Positions 24,688 to 33,969 of a stretch of 64,000 nucleotides of DNA are shown in pieces. The translations under genes and the position numbers were made by a program. The notes below the pieces were generated by a model. The model saw nothing but the letters and a program-made list of their open reading frames with translations. It ran no database searches and was not told the DNA's origin. Every line of letters begins with the position of its first letter. The stretch's first letter is position 1. The stretch is taken from assembly GCA_036346395.1 (NCBI GenBank), contig CM070596.1, positions 7,735,843 through 7,799,842 of the forward strand, written 5' to 3'. The stretch is from Hsuehochloa calcarea. Lineage: Eukaryota > Streptophyta > Magnoliopsida > Poales > Poaceae.

Positions 24688-25001
24688 CGTTGGCGTACGT
24701 CCTCCCATGCACGCAAGCAAGAACCCGCTCAGTTTTTATTTTTGACGATGGTGTAGATACATCATACTCATACGTGACATGTGTATGCTGCAAATTGATG
24801 CATAAACTGCATTGCGTTTTGCAGGTTGCACCTTGCAGTAGGTAGCAAACATCCCAAATAGTGTTGTAACTTTGGATTTTGCCTGAGTTCTGAAGAGCAA
24901 TGGATGGTTGCTTTCTGCCAAGTCGAGTGTCTCAGACGATGCACAAATAGTACAACACAGCGTGACCTCGCTTAGGTGCAGAGCTTCTTGTACCATACTA
25001 A
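24688..25001 (+). other. 3' flank of HOOKLESS1-like copy A
   Basis: 314 bp between the stop codon and the Harbinger terminus, probably 3' UTR and downstream DNA. An almost identical sequence (one visible substitution, GACGATGG versus GACAATGG) follows copy B at 31068-31381. Confidence 0.6.
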
Positions 25002-25480
25002 GGCGCTGATTGGATGGACCGGGATTGCGGCCCGATCCACGGGAAACATCCCGGTGGGGGAAGATTCCCCGGCCCAAGCTGATTCGCTGCTTGGATGAGG
25101 CCAGGGATCGAAAAATCTAGGCCCGTTCCAACCCAATCCACGGGGGTAACAAAACACGTGACCAATGCGTGGTTTCTCCCCGTCGCATGCGCTCGCGACT
25201 CAGCGAGTCGTAAGCTTCTCCGAATGGCGCCATCTCCCCCCCCTCTCTCCCTTGACTCTGGTGACGCCGATCCCGCCGCCGTCGTCGCCGTGGGAGGAAC
25301 ATCCCGGTCAGATCTATCAAGTTAGTATCCTCCTCCTCCTACGATTTCTAGGGTTTGTAGCCTCAACTTTTTTTTCTCACAGATCCGTGGCGCCGGGGTT
25401 AGAGAGGGGGAGGAGAACTCTGGCCAAGGAGCTCACAACAATCCACCACCGTCTTGGGTTCTGATAGGGAGGGGCTCATA
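25002..25480 (+). mobile_element. PIF/Harbinger-type element, 5' end fragment (copy 1)
   Basis: It starts GGCGCTGATTGGATGGACCG next to TAA (24999-25001), which fits a PIF/Harbinger terminus with a 3-bp TAA/TTA target site. The same sequence at 31382 leads into a Harbinger transposase gene. This copy stops at GGGGCTCAT and changes directly into copia internal sequence at 25481. Confidence 0.72.
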
Positions 25481-25777
25481 ACTTGGTCCAAGAGAGAGGG
25501 GCGAGAGGCTCAGGTAACGGCGAAGCCCAAACGGTCGTGGGAGCAGGTGCTCCAGCCCAGGCAGGCATACAAGGAAGGACGAGTTCAGTCCAAGTGCGAG
25601 ACGCGACAAGCGTTGATTTGAGCATGGCTCGGGATGGAGCAAGAACAGGCAGTAGGGCAGTATCGGCCCAGGAAGGAACGACGCACGAGAGTACAAATAA
25701 AAGAGGAATACCTGGAAGTTCAGATGAGAGAAAAGAACAGCGTGATCAAGGTGAAGAAACAAGATTAAGGGGGTGAA
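25481..25777 (+). repeat. Extra 3' internal fragment of copia element C
   Basis: About 297 bp nearly identical to 28140-28436, the last part of the internal region of the copia element, ending in the same polypurine tract (AAGATTAAGGGGGTGAA). It directly precedes an LTR, so the LTR at 25778 has copia internal sequence on both sides. Confidence 0.8.
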
Positions 25778-26321
25778 TGTTAGAGATAATCTTGTTTTTT
25801 GTTTTAGTATCCGAGTAGCATACAAGGTTGTGTCCGAGTTGTGGTGTCATCGTGTCCGAGTTCATCTCGTACTTGTGGAAACCGAGTTCGTATACGAGCA
25901 TGTATAGCTAGCCTATAAAAGTGCGTGTGTGTTAACGTGAGTTGTAATAGTGCAGGAGCAATGCAATAGATAGAAAGATCTCTTTCTTTGGAAGGAAGAC
26001 CGGACGGGAGGGGCGGTTTATGTCGACCAAGTGCATCATGGATGGAGTCACGTTGAGGTGACTAGTGGGTCCCACGGAAAGCCATGTGAAGAAAACCGAA
26101 GGCAGCAGAGGCCAGAGAAACGCTATGCGCTGCTTCGAGTTTGTTTCTTCGTTACGTAGGAACCTAGAGACGTGTTCAGGCGGACACACGTTGGGGTGAA
26201 AGGAGGTCTAGCGGGATCTACGGGGAAAAGCAAGGGGCGTCTTTGATCTGACCGAAGAACCAGGCAAAAATATTTGTTTTCTCGTTCGAAGCAGTATCAA
26301 AATAGAAGTTAAATTCCAACA
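25778..26321 (+). repeat. LTR of copia element C (left)
   Basis: TG...CA bounded, 544 bp. GTATAGCTAGCCTATAAAAGTG (about 25900-25921) holds the probable TATA box. The downstream primer binding site confirms the boundary. Confidence 0.9.
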
Positions 26322-26323
26322 AT

Positions 26324-26336
26324 TGGTATCAGAGCC
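26324..26336 (+). promoter_or_regulatory. Primer binding site of copia element C
   Basis: TGGTATCAGAGCC, two bases after the LTR end, complementary to the 3' end of initiator tRNA-Met. Unlike the sites at 37039 and 41018, the CAG is intact. Confidence 0.88.
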
Positions 26337-26377
26337 AATGTCGATCGTTCCTCAGGGCGAGGCGTCGCGGGAGAGCA

Positions 26378-27724
26378 ATGGTGGGTCATTCCGATACCGC
26401 GGTGACGGCGACAAACTACATGTGCTGGGTGATTCGGGTGCAAGCGATGATGGAGGATCAAGGCGTTTGGGAAGCAATCGAGCCGGCGGTCGGGGCGGCC
26501 GTCGACGCGAAAAAGGACAAGAAGGCGAGGTCGCATCTTTTCCAAGCGCTCCCGGAGGACCTCCTGATGCAGGTAGCAAGGAAGAAAACAACGAAGGAGG
26601 TTTGGGACTGTCTCAAGACAAGGTTCATTGGCGCGGATCGCGTCAAGAATGCGCGGTTGCAGACGTTGAAGAATGACTTCGACATCATGCGCATGAAGGA
26701 GGGAGAAACCCTGGACCAGTACGCCGGAAGACTCAATGGCATGTCCATCAAGTACGCCAACCTAGGGGCAACGCTCGACGATGCCGCATTGGTGAAGAAG
26801 TTATTCGACACCGTGCCGGATCGATTTCTGAGTGTGATCGCCGGGATCGAGCAGTTCTACGATTTCGACACCATGCCATTCGAGGAAGCCGTGGGACGAC
26901 TGAAGACTTATGAAGAGCGTACACGCCCGCGCACGTCTGGCGGCAACAACAACAGCAATGGCGACAGCCAACTCCTGCTTACTCAGGCCGAGTGGCAGGC
27001 GCGGCAGAAGAAGGATGATGGCGATTCCTCGTCAAGCAACAAGGGAAAACCCCACGCTCTTGAAGATAGCAGCAACCGCAGCCGGGGTGGACGTGGACGC
27101 AGGTATGAGCAAGGCGACAGAGGAGAACGTGAAGATTGGGCTAGGCAAGACGATGGTGACAGATCCCGTGACAAATCACATATCAAGTGTTTTAAATGTG
27201 ATAAATACGGTCACTACGCGTCGGAGTGCCGCAGCCACATAAAGTGCTTCAACTGCGACAAATATGGGCACTATGCTTCGGATTGCCAAAACAAGAAGAA
27301 GAACGAGGAGGCAAACCTCACCCGAGCTATTGAAGACTACGAGCCAGCCCTGCTTCTCTCCTTATGTGTCAACCAGGCGCCAGTCATGGTGATGTTGAAC
27401 GAGGAGAACGTAGTTCCTAAACTACACACAGAGGAAGGAAACTATGATCATACTGATGAGTGGTACTTAGACAATGGAGCAAGTAATCACATGACGGGAG
27501 ATCGCTCCATGTTCCATGAGCTTGATGAGAAGATTTCAGGCAAAGTCAAATTTGGCGACGGCTCCATGGTGCAAATAAGAGGCAAAGGATCAATGCTATT
27601 GCAATGCAAGAACGGTGATCAGAGGATGCTGACTGAAATATATTATATACCAAGTCTGTGGAACAACATACTCGATCTCGGGCGATTAAGCGGAACGGGG
27701 TGCGTGGTGGTCTTTGCAGGATGA
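26378..27724 (+). CDS. Copia gag-protease polyprotein (UBN2-type gag, two CCHC knuckles, aspartic protease)
   Basis: A 448-codon uninterrupted ORF. Residues about 10-190 form the copia-type gag (UBN2) region (QGVWEAIEP, TTKEVWDCLKTRFIG, ETLDQYAGRLNGM). Two zinc knuckles, CFKCDKYGHYASEC and CFNCDKYGHYASDC, stand in tandem near residues 270-305. The protease active site is DNGASNHM, with DEWYL before it and ILDLGRLSGTG after it. The protein would form virus-like particles in the cytoplasm and could be mobilised by pol from a related element. The stop at 27722 is a frameshift relative to the further protease end (EFLRVYNKN), which continues in another frame. Confidence 0.88.
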   Translation: MVGHSDTAVTATNYMCWVIRVQAMMEDQGVWEAIEPAVGAAVDAKKDKKARSHLFQALPEDLLMQVARKKTTKEVWDCLKTRFIGADRVKNARLQTLKNDFDIMRMKEGETLDQYAGRLNGMSIKYANLGATLDDAALVKKLFDTVPDRFLSVIAGIEQFYDFDTMPFEEAVGRLKTYEERTRPRTSGGNNNSNGDSQLLLTQAEWQARQKKDDGDSSSSNKGKPHALEDSSNRSRGGRGRRYEQGDRGEREDWARQDDGDRSRDKSHIKCFKCDKYGHYASECRSHIKCFNCDKYGHYASDCQNKKKNEEANLTRAIEDYEPALLLSLCVNQAPVMVMLNEENVVPKLHTEEGNYDHTDEWYLDNGASNHMTGDRSMFHELDEKISGKVKFGDGSMVQIRGKGSMLLQCKNGDQRMLTEIYYIPSLWNNILDLGRLSGTGCVVVFAG

Positions 27725-27979
27725 GTTCTTGCGTGTCTATAACAAGAACAAAGATGTTGATGAAGGTGAAGAGATCCCGAACCGGTTATATAAAATTTCC
27801 AAAGCTTGTAAACCGGTTCTGCGAAGGACACCAAGGAGCAGTGGGCGGGAGTAGAGCAAGGACAGGAGGTTTCAGGCAATGTTGATCTCACCGGCCAAGG
27901 ACATGGCGGAACCCAGGGACGGCACGCAGGAGGCGCACCAGGTGGAGCCTCGGGGGGTGCAGACGGCACGCAGGAAGGC
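27725..27979 (+). pseudogene. Frameshifted end of the copia protease / pre-integrase region
   Basis: One frame continues as DEFLRVYNKNKDV and ...NRLYKI, the usual sequence between copia protease and the integrase zinc finger. It breaks off near 27830, where the integrase should begin. Confidence 0.6.
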
Positions 27980-28435
27980 GTGCAGGCTACTCAAGAGGAC
28001 GGCAAGTCCCACGCGCATGCAGTTGCTGCTGGAGGAACCAGCGGCTCGGGTCAAACCCATGGACCCCATCGGCATGCAAGCACGGCAGGAGGGAGAGGCG
28101 GTGTAGCCTCAGTTAAGATGAACGCGGGGAAGTGGGCAGACTTGGTCCAAGAGAGAGGGGCGGGAGGCTCAGGTAACGGCGAAGCCCAAACGGTCGTGGG
28201 AGCAGGTGCTCTAGCCCAGGCAGGCATACAAGGAAGGACGAGTTCAGTCCAAGTGCGAGACGCGGCAAGCGTTGATTTGAGCATGGCTCAGGATGGAGCA
28301 AGAACAGGCAGTATGGCAGTATCGGCCCAGGAAGGAACGGTGCACGAGAGTACAAATAAAAGAGGAATACCTGGAAGTTCAGATGAGAGAAAAGAACAGC
28401 GTGATCAAGGTGAAGAAACAAGATTAAGGGGGTGA
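27980..28435 (+). CDS. Gly/Ala/Gln-rich ORF of unknown function in the place of copia pol
   Basis: 151 codons, low complexity, rich in Gly, Ala, Ser, Gln and Thr, ending RDQGEETRLRG directly at the polypurine tract. The frame is open upstream to about 27840. I do not recognise a domain. It could be the disordered integrase-RT linker of a full copia polyprotein fused by deletion to the polyprotein C-terminus, or a captured sequence. The partial duplicate at 25483-25776 keeps the frame open with a few substitutions. Confidence 0.45.
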   Translation: MQATQEDGKSHAHAVAAGGTSGSGQTHGPHRHASTAGGRGGVASVKMNAGKWADLVQERGAGGSGNGEAQTVVGAGALAQAGIQGRTSSVQVRDAASVDLSMAQDGARTGSMAVSAQEGTVHESTNKRGIPGSSDERKEQRDQGEETRLRG

Positions 28436-28436
28436 A

Positions 28437-28979
28437 TGTTAGAGATAATCTTGTTTTTTGTTTTAGTATCCGAGTAGCATACAAGGTTGTGTCCGAGTTG
28501 TGGTGTCATCGTGTCCGAGTTCATCTCGTACTTGTGGAAACCGAGTTCGTATACGAGCATGTATAGCTAGCCTATAAAAGTGCGTGTGTGTTAACGTGAG
28601 TTGTAATAGTGCAGGAGCAATGCAATAGATAGAAAGATCTCTTTCTTTGGAAGGAAGACCGGACCGGAGAGGCGGTTTATGTCGACCAAGTGCATCATGG
28701 ATGGAGTCACGTTGAGGTGACTAGTGGGTCCCACGGAAAGCCATGTGAAGAAAACCGAAGGCAGCAGAGGCCAGAGAAACGCTGTGCGCTGCTTCGAGTT
28801 TGTTTCTTCGTTACGTAGGAACCTAGAGACGTGTTCAGGCGACACACGTTGGGGTGAAAGGAGGTCTAGCGGGATCTACGGGGAAAAGCAAGGGGCGTCT
28901 CTGATCTGACCGAAGAACCAGGCAAAAATATTTGTTTTCTCGTTCGAAGCAGTATCAAAATAGAAGTTAAATTCCAACA
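28437..28979 (+). repeat. LTR of copia element C (right)
   Basis: 543 bp, same boundaries as the left LTR. Differences seen by eye include GACCGGAGAGG for GACGGGAGGGG and GGCGACAC for GGCGGACAC. Confidence 0.9.
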
Positions 28980-29360
28980 GAGGCCAGGGATCGAAAAATC
29001 TAGGCCCGTTCCAACCCAATCCACGGGTTAACAAAACACGTGACCGATGCGTGGTTTCTCCCCGTCGCATGCGCTCGCGACTCAGCGAGTCGTAAGCTTC
29101 TCCGAATGGCGCCATCTCCCCCCTCTCTCCCTTGACTCTGGTGACGCCGATCCCGCCGCCGTCGTCGCCGTGGGAGGAACATCCCGGTCAGATCTATCAA
29201 GTTAGTATCCTCCTCCTCCTACGATTTCTAGGGTTTGTAGCCTCAACTTTTTTTTCTCACAGATCCGTGGCGCCGGGGTTAGAGAGGGGGAGGAGAACTC
29301 TGGCCAAGGAGCTCACAACAATCCACCACCGTCTTGGGTTCTGATAGGGAGGGGCTCATA
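28980..29360 (+). mobile_element. PIF/Harbinger 5' fragment (copy 2), lacking the terminus
   Basis: It begins GAGGCCAGGG, equivalent to position 25097 of copy 1, directly after the copia LTR, and runs to the same GGGGCTCATA junction as copy 1. Bases 29361-29369 (ACTTGGTCC) are copia internal sequence as at 25481 and 28140; at AAGAGAGG the sequence switches into exon 1 of the HOOKLESS1-like gene. Confidence 0.8.
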
Positions 29361-29369
29361 ACTTGGTCC

Positions 29370-31067
29370 AAGAGAGGCATGTCGCTCTATGTCGAGCAGA
29401 TAGGCGACCCGTTTGCCCGGGTGCGCCACTCGCCGGACCACGTCATGCTGGTAAGTTAAGCTGCACCGGCATGCAGCTGCCATTGACACGTACTTGTCTG
29501 AGTACACGGCACTTTATCTTGACCTTGTGTATGCATGACACTATGGCAGTGATGGTGCTTTGCAACAAGTTTTGTATACCAAATTAATTACTTGTGTTTG
29601 TTGTGTACTTGTGTGCTGATGTGTGTGTATACTATATACAGGTTGCTGGGTATGGAGAGGAACAAGAGGTTGTGGGAGTGATCAAGGCATGTGTCAGGAT
29701 GGTGAGCAGAGGGAAGAAGAAGAAGCCATGTTCCAGCAGCACAAAGCAGCAGCAGTATGTGAAGGTGGCATGCCTTCTTGGCCTCAGGGTGTCCCCATCT
29801 CACAGGTAATTAATTAACCAAATCAAGTTTACATCTTAATTTCAATACCAAACATGCACACGTTTACATGCCTAAACTCTCGAAAACTGGTGCACTCGCT
29901 GCCATGGAAAACAATTTCACTGAAAATTCACCGAAATCATTTCGCCTCCTCTGAAATTTTATGATTCGTTCAAAAAATTTGGAAATATTTGAATTTAGAT
30001 AAATTAAATAGTAAATTTGGCAACATTTGAATTTGGACAAAATTTGGTCAAATTTTAACTCCAAAATTTGTCAAGTTTGAAAATCCGCCGAAATTTTGAA
30101 CCGAAATTTTGCCCAAAGCGAAATAGTATTCCTGCTCGCTGCACATCTGCTCGGAGTTAATAGCACATTGCATGGAAGACTCATGCGTGACTTGTATGCG
30201 TACGTGTGCAGGCGCCTCGGGATCGCGACGGAGCTGGTCCGGAGCGCGGAGTCGTGGTGCGCGGCGCGGGGCGCGGCGTACGCCACCATAGCCACCACCG
30301 CGTCGAACGCGGCCTCGCTCGCGCTCTTCACCGGCCGCTTCGCCTACGCGCCGTTCCGCCGCCCGGTCTTCCTCGGCCACCCGGTGCACCGGCATAGGGC
30401 GCGTGTCCCGCGCGCGCACCGCGTGCAGCAGCTGCCCCCGCCGCTCTCCGCGGCGGCCTACGCCGCGCTCCTCCCGCCCGCCGCCGCCGAGTTCCTCCCC
30501 GCCGACCTCCCCGCGCTGCTCGCCCACAAGCTCACGCTCGGCACGTACATCGCCATCGAGCGCGCTCCGGACCCGGCGCTCCCGCCGTCGTTCGCCCTGC
30601 TCAGCGTCTGGGACTCCACGCGCTCCCTCCGCCTCCGCGTCGGCGGCGCGCACCCGCTCCTCCGTGCGTCCCTCGCCGCGGTGCGCGCGCTGGACTGGCA
30701 CGCGCCCTGGCTGCGCGTCCCCTCCGTCCCCGACGTCTTCCGCCCGTTCGGCACCTACCTCCTCTACGGCCTTCGCATGTCCGGGCCGGAGGGCCCCGCG
30801 CTCCTTCGCTCGCTCTGCCGGCACGCGCAGAACGTCGCGCGCAAGAACCCGGCGTGCGCCGTCGTGGCGGCTGACCTCGGGCCCGAGGACCCCACCGCGG
30901 CCGCCGTGCCACACTGGCCCCGGTTCTCTTGCGACGAGGACGTCTGGTGCATCAGGAAACTCGGCGCCGGTGCTGACAATGGCAATGCCGGTGACAACGA
31001 CGACGACGACGACTGGATGACCGCGCCGCCGCCAGGCGTTCTGTTCGTCGACCCTCGGGAGTTCTGA
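29370..31067 (+). pseudogene. HLS1-like: HOOKLESS1-like copy B, 5'-truncated duplicate
   Basis: It retains the end of exon 1 (29370-29450), exon 2 (29642-29805) and exon 3 (30212-31067) with intact splice sites and the same stop. Promoter, leader and codons 1-68 are missing; the first retained in-frame Met is 29379-29381, equivalent to Met71 of copy A. From 29283 the same frame is open through the Harbinger piece, so a chimeric transcript is conceivable. A protein starting at Met71 (363 residues) would lack the first strand and helix of the GNAT fold but keep the acetyl-CoA loop. Exon 3 looks identical to copy A; the introns differ by a few homopolymer indels, so the duplication is recent. 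Confidence 0.85.
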
Positions 31068-31381
31068 CGTTGGCGTACGTCCTCCCATGCACGCAAGCAA
31101 GAACCCGCTCAGTTTTTATTTTTGACAATGGTGTAGATACATCATACTCATACGTGACATGTGTATGCTGCAAATTGATGCATAAACTGCATTGCGTTTT
31201 GCAGGTTGCACCTTGCAGTAGGTAGCAAACATCCCAAATAGTGTTGTAACTTTGGATTTTGCCTGAGTTCTGAAGAGCAATGGATGGTTGCTTTCTGCCA
31301 AGTCGAGTGTCTCAGACGATGCACAAATAGTACAACACAGCGTGACCTCGCTTAGGTGCAGAGCTTCTTGTACCATACTAA
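31068..31381 (+). other. 3' flank of HOOKLESS1-like copy B
   Basis: Duplicate of 24688-25001, without other features. It ends in TAA before the Harbinger terminus. Confidence 0.6.
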
Positions 31382-31993
31382 GGCGCTGATTGGATGGACC
31401 GGGATTGCGGCCCGATCCACGGGAAACATCCCGGTGGGGGAAGATTCCCCGGCCCAAGCTGATTCGCTGCTTGGATGAGGCCAGGGATCGAAAAATCTAG
31501 GCCCGTTCCAACCCAATCCACGGGGTAACAAAACACGTGACCAATGCGTGGTTTCTCCCCGTCGCATGCGCTCGCGACTCAGCGAGTCGTAAGCTTCTCC
31601 GAATGGCGCCATCTCCCCCCCTCTCTCCCTTGACTCTGGTGACGCCGATCCCGCCGCCGTCGTCGCCGTGGGAGGAACATCCCGGTCAGATCTATCAAGT
31701 TAGTATCCTCCTCCTCCTACGATTTCTAGGGTTTGTAGCCTCAACTTTTTTTTCTCACAGATCCGTGGCGCCGGGGTTAGAGAGGGGGAGGAGAACTCTG
31801 GCCAAGGAGCTCACAACAATCCACCGCCGTCTTGGGTTCTGATAGGGAGGGGCTCATCCACAAGGTGCAAAAAGAATACCCCTCTTCCATCCTTGCATCT
31901 GATGTGTCATAGCTGGTGTTCTTTCACAATATCTACTATATTGTTTATATATTTCAAATGATTAGTAGTTTAATATTTGTGTTTAGTGGCCAA

Positions 31994-33582
31994 ATGGGTT
32001 CGAGAAGGGTGCTTCGAACTAAAAGGAGGAGGGAAGAGGATGACGACATGATGTTGGTTGTTTTGCCCACTATACATGTATTGTTTGCTAGTGCACAAAG
32101 TGAAAAAAAACCCAAGGCATGCATCCAGACTACTTGGCAGGGAGCGGCTTAAGGGAATCCTTGAAGGACATGAAATGGATTGTAGAGTTGCATTCCGTAT
32201 GGAGCCAGAGATCTTTAGGACAATTGTGAATTATCTTAGAGAGCAGAAACTGTGGCTTCTTCTTGTTGGATGGGGGCTGGCGTGGTAATCCGAAACCACA
32301 TTAATGAATGCTTGGTTGTCTGCAGCGAGCGTCTTGATGGGATCACTACGTCGGAGTTAGTAGAAGCATTGGCATTTCGCCATGCAACAATCCTCATCTG
32401 TGATGAAGGATATCAAAATGTCATCCTTGCTTCTAACTACTTATCTGTGATGTAATGGTTGAATTTGTCGATGTGAGATTGGTCCTCTGTTGGTGCGTTT
32501 ATCTCTAATATCAAGTCTATGGCAGAGGGCTTTTCCTCAGTTGTTTTTCATCATGTTAGTCGTGTGATGAATGTGACGGCATATACTCTAGCTAGATCTT
32601 ATGAGCATTCTGTTAGATCTTTTATTCATAATGGAGTACCAGAGTGTATCCGGGAGACTCTTTGTAACGATGTTTTTTTTATCAATAAATTGCCAGAATT
32701 CTCTAAAAAAAGCAGAAACTATTGAAAGACAGTAGAGGTGTTAGTGTTCAGGAGAAACTTGGATTTTTCATGTTCATGCTCTCCCATAATGCAAGCTTTC
32801 AAGATTTACAGTTTGAATTCAAGCATAGCGGAATATAATTCCTGCTCTCACCTATAAATTCGTCAAGCTTCCTAATGCTGACCAAACTCATTGGAAGATT
32901 AGATCAGTTCCCCACTTCTTCCCCTACTTTAAGGTGCATAATTTGACATTCATGTATAAATTAATATTTAGTCCATAAAAAATAAAAAGCTCATGGATAT
33001 ATTCTTTGCTTAAAAATAAATAAAAATTCATGGATATATTCTTTGCCTTGTAGAATTGTATTGGTGCTATCGATAGTACCCATATTCCTATTACTATAAG
33101 TGGAAAGAAGGTTGCTCCATACAGGAATAGAAAGGGCACATTGAGTACGTCAAAACGTCATGGTAGTTTGTGATATTGACTTGAGCTTCACTTTTAACTT
33201 ATATGGTTGGGAGGGACCTACTAAAGATGCCAGAGTCCTTAGGTCTGCTCCGAGTAGTGGTTTTCAAGTAACAAAAGGTATTTTATTTCTTATTGATGGT
33301 GGTTATGCTAACACACCATCATTTCTTGCACCTTACAGTGGTGTCTGATACCACCTGAAGGAGTTTTCAAGTACCCCCGAATGCTTGATGGTGACGAGGA
33401 GTGGTTAGATAACCAACCTAGCAATATATCACTCGAAAAGTTTATCGATCTTCCAGTAGGTGACAATGAATACCACAACGATGTGGATTCACTTAGTAAG
33501 CAAATGGATAATGGAAATAATGTTAGAGATATAATTGTAAAGAAGATGTGGGAAGATCATGTTTGTAATCGGCCAGAGTAGC
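31994..33582 (+). pseudogene. PIF/Harbinger transposase (DDE_4 nuclease), broken
   Basis: The start Met leads into TKRRREEDDDMM, then LLGRERLKGILEGHEMDCRVAFRM and NYLREQKL, the N-terminal domain. The reading shifts in an A run at 32102-32109. After the LINE insertion the frame resumes with GVSVQEKLGFFM and LPNADQTHWKIRS. An intron (about 32934-33052) precedes CIGAIDSTHIPIT with the first catalytic Asp; GPTKDARVLRSAP carries the second. After APYSGV and YHLKEF the sequence jumps directly to DGDEEWLDNQ: the block that normally carries the third acidic residue (RNV-ER-FGxLK type) is missing. Several stops are also present, so it cannot be catalytically active. Confidence 0.75.
32252..32710 (+). 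mobile_element. 5'-truncated LINE insertion with RNase H fragment
   Basis: It is flanked by a perfect 10-bp repeat AGCAGAAACT (32242-32251 and 32711-32720) and ends in a short A tract (32705-32710), the signature of target-primed insertion. The body encodes two frames of an RNase H-like domain: WMGAGVVIRNHINE...TSELVEALAFRHA and SSVVFHHVSRVMNVTAYTLA. Such a C-terminal RNase H occurs in plant L1-type LINEs. The host transposase frame is continuous across the site when the insertion is ignored. Confidence 0.82.
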
Positions 33583-33969
33583 AAAACAATGCTTTGTTTC
33601 CTAATAGGATGTAATCAAGTTGGATGTATTTGTTTTATTTGCACCCAATTTTCCATTTGACTAATTAGTAGTTATGTTCGATGTTTGAAAGGAAAAAATA
33701 AATAATTATTTATTTATTTGAGTAAATTAAATCAGATATTACTTTATAGTCATGATGTTTGCAAGAGGATCTCCAAAATTCAATTTATTGCAAGCTAGAA
33801 ATACACAGAAGAAAGCATCACCAAAGGGGACAGCACCAGGAGGTATTACTTTACAGTTTATGTAATTATGCTTATAATTGTTACCAATCAATCTAAATTT
33901 TTTGTTCCTTCCTCAATTAGTCAAAATTGAGCATATTTCCTTATTACTTTGATCTAATTTTTTCTAACA
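33583..33969. other. Spacer between Harbinger transposase and Myb-like ORF
   Basis: AT-rich, no recognisable gene body. 33754-33845 (FARGSPKFNLLQARN-like, then KASPKGTAP) may be a first exon of the Myb-like gene, followed by an intron to about 33969. Confidence 0.4.

Larger units (their letters stand above)
25778..28979 (+). mobile_element. Ty1/copia element C, gag-protease only (non-autonomous)
   Basis: Two 544/543-bp LTRs (25778-26321 and 28437-28979) start TGTTAGAGATAATC and end AATTCCAACA, differing at only a handful of sites, which points to recent activity. The internal region is just 2.1 kb: primer binding site, gag and protease, then a low-complexity ORF and a polypurine tract. Integrase, reverse transcriptase and RNase H are absent. 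No target duplication is seen because the left LTR abuts copia internal sequence; the right flank is GAGGC inside Harbinger sequence. Confidence 0.85.

Noticed and set aside
23674..24720. Long minus-strand ORF (348 codons) opposite exon 3, and its twin at 30048-31100
   Set aside because: It is a GC-rich shadow of the HOOKLESS1-like exon 3; composition is Arg/Gly/Ala-rich without domain, and it includes intron sequence.
26323..26336. Possible tRNA gene remnant
   Set aside because: It is only the tRNA-complementary primer binding site directly behind an LTR.
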